Assembly (NCBI GenBank): GCA_963824105.1
Contig: CAWGNN010000006.1
Coordinates: 248,001 to 312,000, forward strand
Origin: CAWDVB01 sp963824105
GTDB lineage: Bacteria > Actinomycetota > Actinomycetes > Propionibacteriales > Nocardioidaceae
Length of the DNA: 64,000 nt
Direction of reading: 5' to 3'
Shown here piece after piece: positions 62,866 through 64,000 of the stretch; position 1 is the stretch's first letter; the number at the start of each line of letters is the position of its first letter. The notes below the pieces were generated by a model. It was not told the origin of the DNA. It worked only from the letters and a program-made list of their open reading frames with translations, and ran no database searches. Position numbers and translations under genes: made by a program.

Positions 62866-63840
62866 TCACACCAGCCCGTGAAGCCGGGTCGGAACGCGCC
62901 ACAGTCTGCGCTGCTTCATCGCCAGCACCTGGCCCTGCCGCAACGTTCGGAACACACCGCCCTCCTCCTCGTGCACGACCTCGTCCAGGCGAACAGCATC
63001 GGCGGAGAACTCGGCCACCGAGTCGGGGTCGACGCCCGCAACGAACTCCTCGAGCATCCCCGCCAACGGCTCGCCACCCAGCGACCAGCTGGACTTGGCT
63101 GCCCTGCCGTCGTGCTCGACCATCGCCTTTCGCCGATCGCCGGCCTCGATGAGGGCATCCCGGTCGGCGAACTTCAGGTGGATCATGAACAGGTCCGGAT
63201 CGACATCGAAGGGCGCCTCGATCCCGTGGGAGGCGTCGACCCAGGCGGCCGGCACCGACTTGATCGACGGCTTGCACATGAGCGGGATGAACTTGGCGAA
63301 CCGCCGCTGCGCAAGAAGAGGCAGGGCCGGGTCGAGGGTCGGCTCGACCCCGACATGATGCACCAGGTTCAGCGCCATCGGGGCGATCACCGTGGCGTCG
63401 CGCCGGTCGGCGAGGAACGCCTTGAGGTCGGAGTACTTGTCGGGATCGGCGATGAGGAACTCGTCGACATCGACGAAGACGACGAAGTCGTAGACCCACA
63501 GCAACCCGGCCGAAACACCACTGGCGAGGCCCATGCGGGCAAACTCGAACCCAACGTCGGCAGGCACCGCAGGCAGGCGGTGGACGGTGCAGGGCAGTCC
63601 CTCCGTCGATCCGTCGGTGCTCCCGTCGTCGAAGACGAGCAGATTCTCGTTGCCAACCTGGCGGCCGTAGAAGTCGACCCAGCGCCTGAGCCCCGCGCCT
63701 TCGTCGCGGGCCATGGTCATCACCGCGACGGTGGGCTCACCCGAAGTGCGAGGCCGCTTGGTGAATGGGCGCGAAGCGGCCGACCGTTGGCGTGGCTCAC
63801 CCCGCCGCGCCTCGTCACCCCTGCGGCCTGGCGCCCTCAT
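62866..63840 (-). CDS. glycosyltransferase family 2/92-like protein
   Basis: 324 residues. A basic N-terminal segment (~1-37) leads into VAVMTMARDEGAGLRRWVDF, DDGSTDGS and VVFVDVDEFLI (DxD-type metal site), a GT-A fold. C-terminal helical part has SWSLGGEPLAGML. No transmembrane helix, so it is cytoplasmic or peripheral. ATG 63840 overlaps the upstream gene's stop by 4 bases. 60 bases before the sulfotransferase. Confidence 0.88.
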   Translation of the reverse strand: MRAPGRRGDEARRGEPRQRSAASRPFTKRPRTSGEPTVAVMTMARDEGAGLRRWVDFYGRQVGNENLLVFDDGSTDGSTEGLPCTVHRLPAVPADVGFEFARMGLASGVSAGLLWVYDFVVFVDVDEFLIADPDKYSDLKAFLADRRDATVIAPMALNLVHHVGVEPTLDPALPLLAQRRFAKFIPLMCKPSIKSVPAAWVDASHGIEAPFDVDPDLFMIHLKFADRDALIEAGDRRKAMVEHDGRAAKSSWSLGGEPLAGMLEEFVAGVDPDSVAEFSADAVRLDEVVHEEEGGVFRTLRQGQVLAMKQRRLWRVPTRLHGLV

Positions 63841-64000
63841 CGCCGTCCCCTTCCGAGCCCAATCCGCCGCGTCCGCGGCGGTTCGGGCCGATCATCCTTC
63901 TTCCGGCGGCTCAGGAGAGCGCCTGCCAGCGCATCGACTGCGGCGTCCAGCACCGCGGCGTCGTCGATGTCGTCCACACCCACGCCGGGAACGTCACGCG
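63837..64000 (-). CDS. unidentified protein, C-terminal end (runs off the window)
   Basis: The last ~54 codons of a gene continuing beyond 64000. Reads DDIDDAAVLDAAVDALAGAL then a basic Pro/Arg tail (RRKKDDRPEPPRTRRIG). TGA overlaps the ATG of the GT2 gene (ATGA). Probably a member of the same glycan operon; no family can be named from this piece. Confidence 0.65.
   Translation of the reverse strand, partial: RDVPGVGVDDIDDAAVLDAAVDALAGALLSRRKKDDRPEPPRTRRIGLGRGRR

Overview
The window is high-GC actinobacterial DNA. Gene content and order point to a member of the Propionibacteriales, probably Nocardioides-like, but no rRNA or other taxonomic marker is present to prove this. Lineage markers are MtrAB-LpqB, a polyphosphate glucokinase, a ~180 kDa NAD-glutamate dehydrogenase, Rv3235-, DUF2505- and DUF3107-type proteins, and a class F sortase. 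Many start codons are GTG and 4-bp ATGA/GTGA overlaps are frequent. Most of the window is core chromosome; there is no prophage, CRISPR array, complete IS or tRNA gene. The only RNA gene I can support is ssrA (tmRNA).

Layout. 0-6 kb: a partial SDR, a methyltransferase, a DUF429 protein with a RusA-like tail, ppgK, a broken MFS gene, a membrane spermidine-synthase-like protein and an IS481-type remnant against the 3' end of ssrA. 6-12 kb: the trans-translation and division block ssrA, smpB, M23 hydrolase, ftsX, ftsE, prfB, plus a secreted/membrane gene pair. 12-19 kb: orphan TadB/TadC-like proteins, gdhB and kynA. 19-24 kb: DUF2505, then an accessory-looking pair (a secreted C39-like protease-fold protein with no canonical start codon and a propeller-like lipoprotein), and pruA with an unlisted 59-residue membrane protein. 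24-30 kb: a frameshifted small gene, a WS/DGAT-like acyltransferase with a changed catalytic motif, a polytopic membrane protein, CpaE-like and SAF proteins, and a BldC-size HTH protein.

30-49 kb resembles the M. tuberculosis Rv3235-Rv3257c neighbourhood: Rv3235-like, secA, (acyltransferase, YcaQ glycosylase, LuxR regulator), hpf, comF, lpqB, mtrB, mtrA, ahcY, CDF transporter, SIS protein, Trm112-like protein and phosphomannomutase. 49-57 kb resembles Rv3206c-Rv3213c: moeZ, (sortase and a Ser-rich surface protein), TetR, DUF3107, ferritin-like, rhlE and ParA. The bracketed genes are insertions relative to that order. 57-64 kb holds an SDR, a tight PHP-MarC-RecB-like operon, a MaoC hydratase, and a surface-glycan-type group: a partial gene, a glycosyltransferase and a double-domain sulfotransferase.

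Cooperating sets: ssrA+smpB (ribosome rescue, with prfB close by); ftsEX plus an EnvC-like M23 hydrolase (septal peptidoglycan cleavage); kynA, gdhB and pruA (amino-acid catabolism towards glutamate); mtrA-mtrB-lpqB (cell-wall two-component system); class F sortase with a stalked, Ser-repeat surface protein. The less ordinary items are domain fusions (DUF429-RusA-like; tandem sulfotransferases), altered active sites (WS/DGAT, SGNH acyltransferase), two likely frameshifts (a DUF6912-like gene and the rhlE tail), two apparently non-canonical starts (ATA, CTG) and a pilus-assembly-like set split into two orphan pairs.
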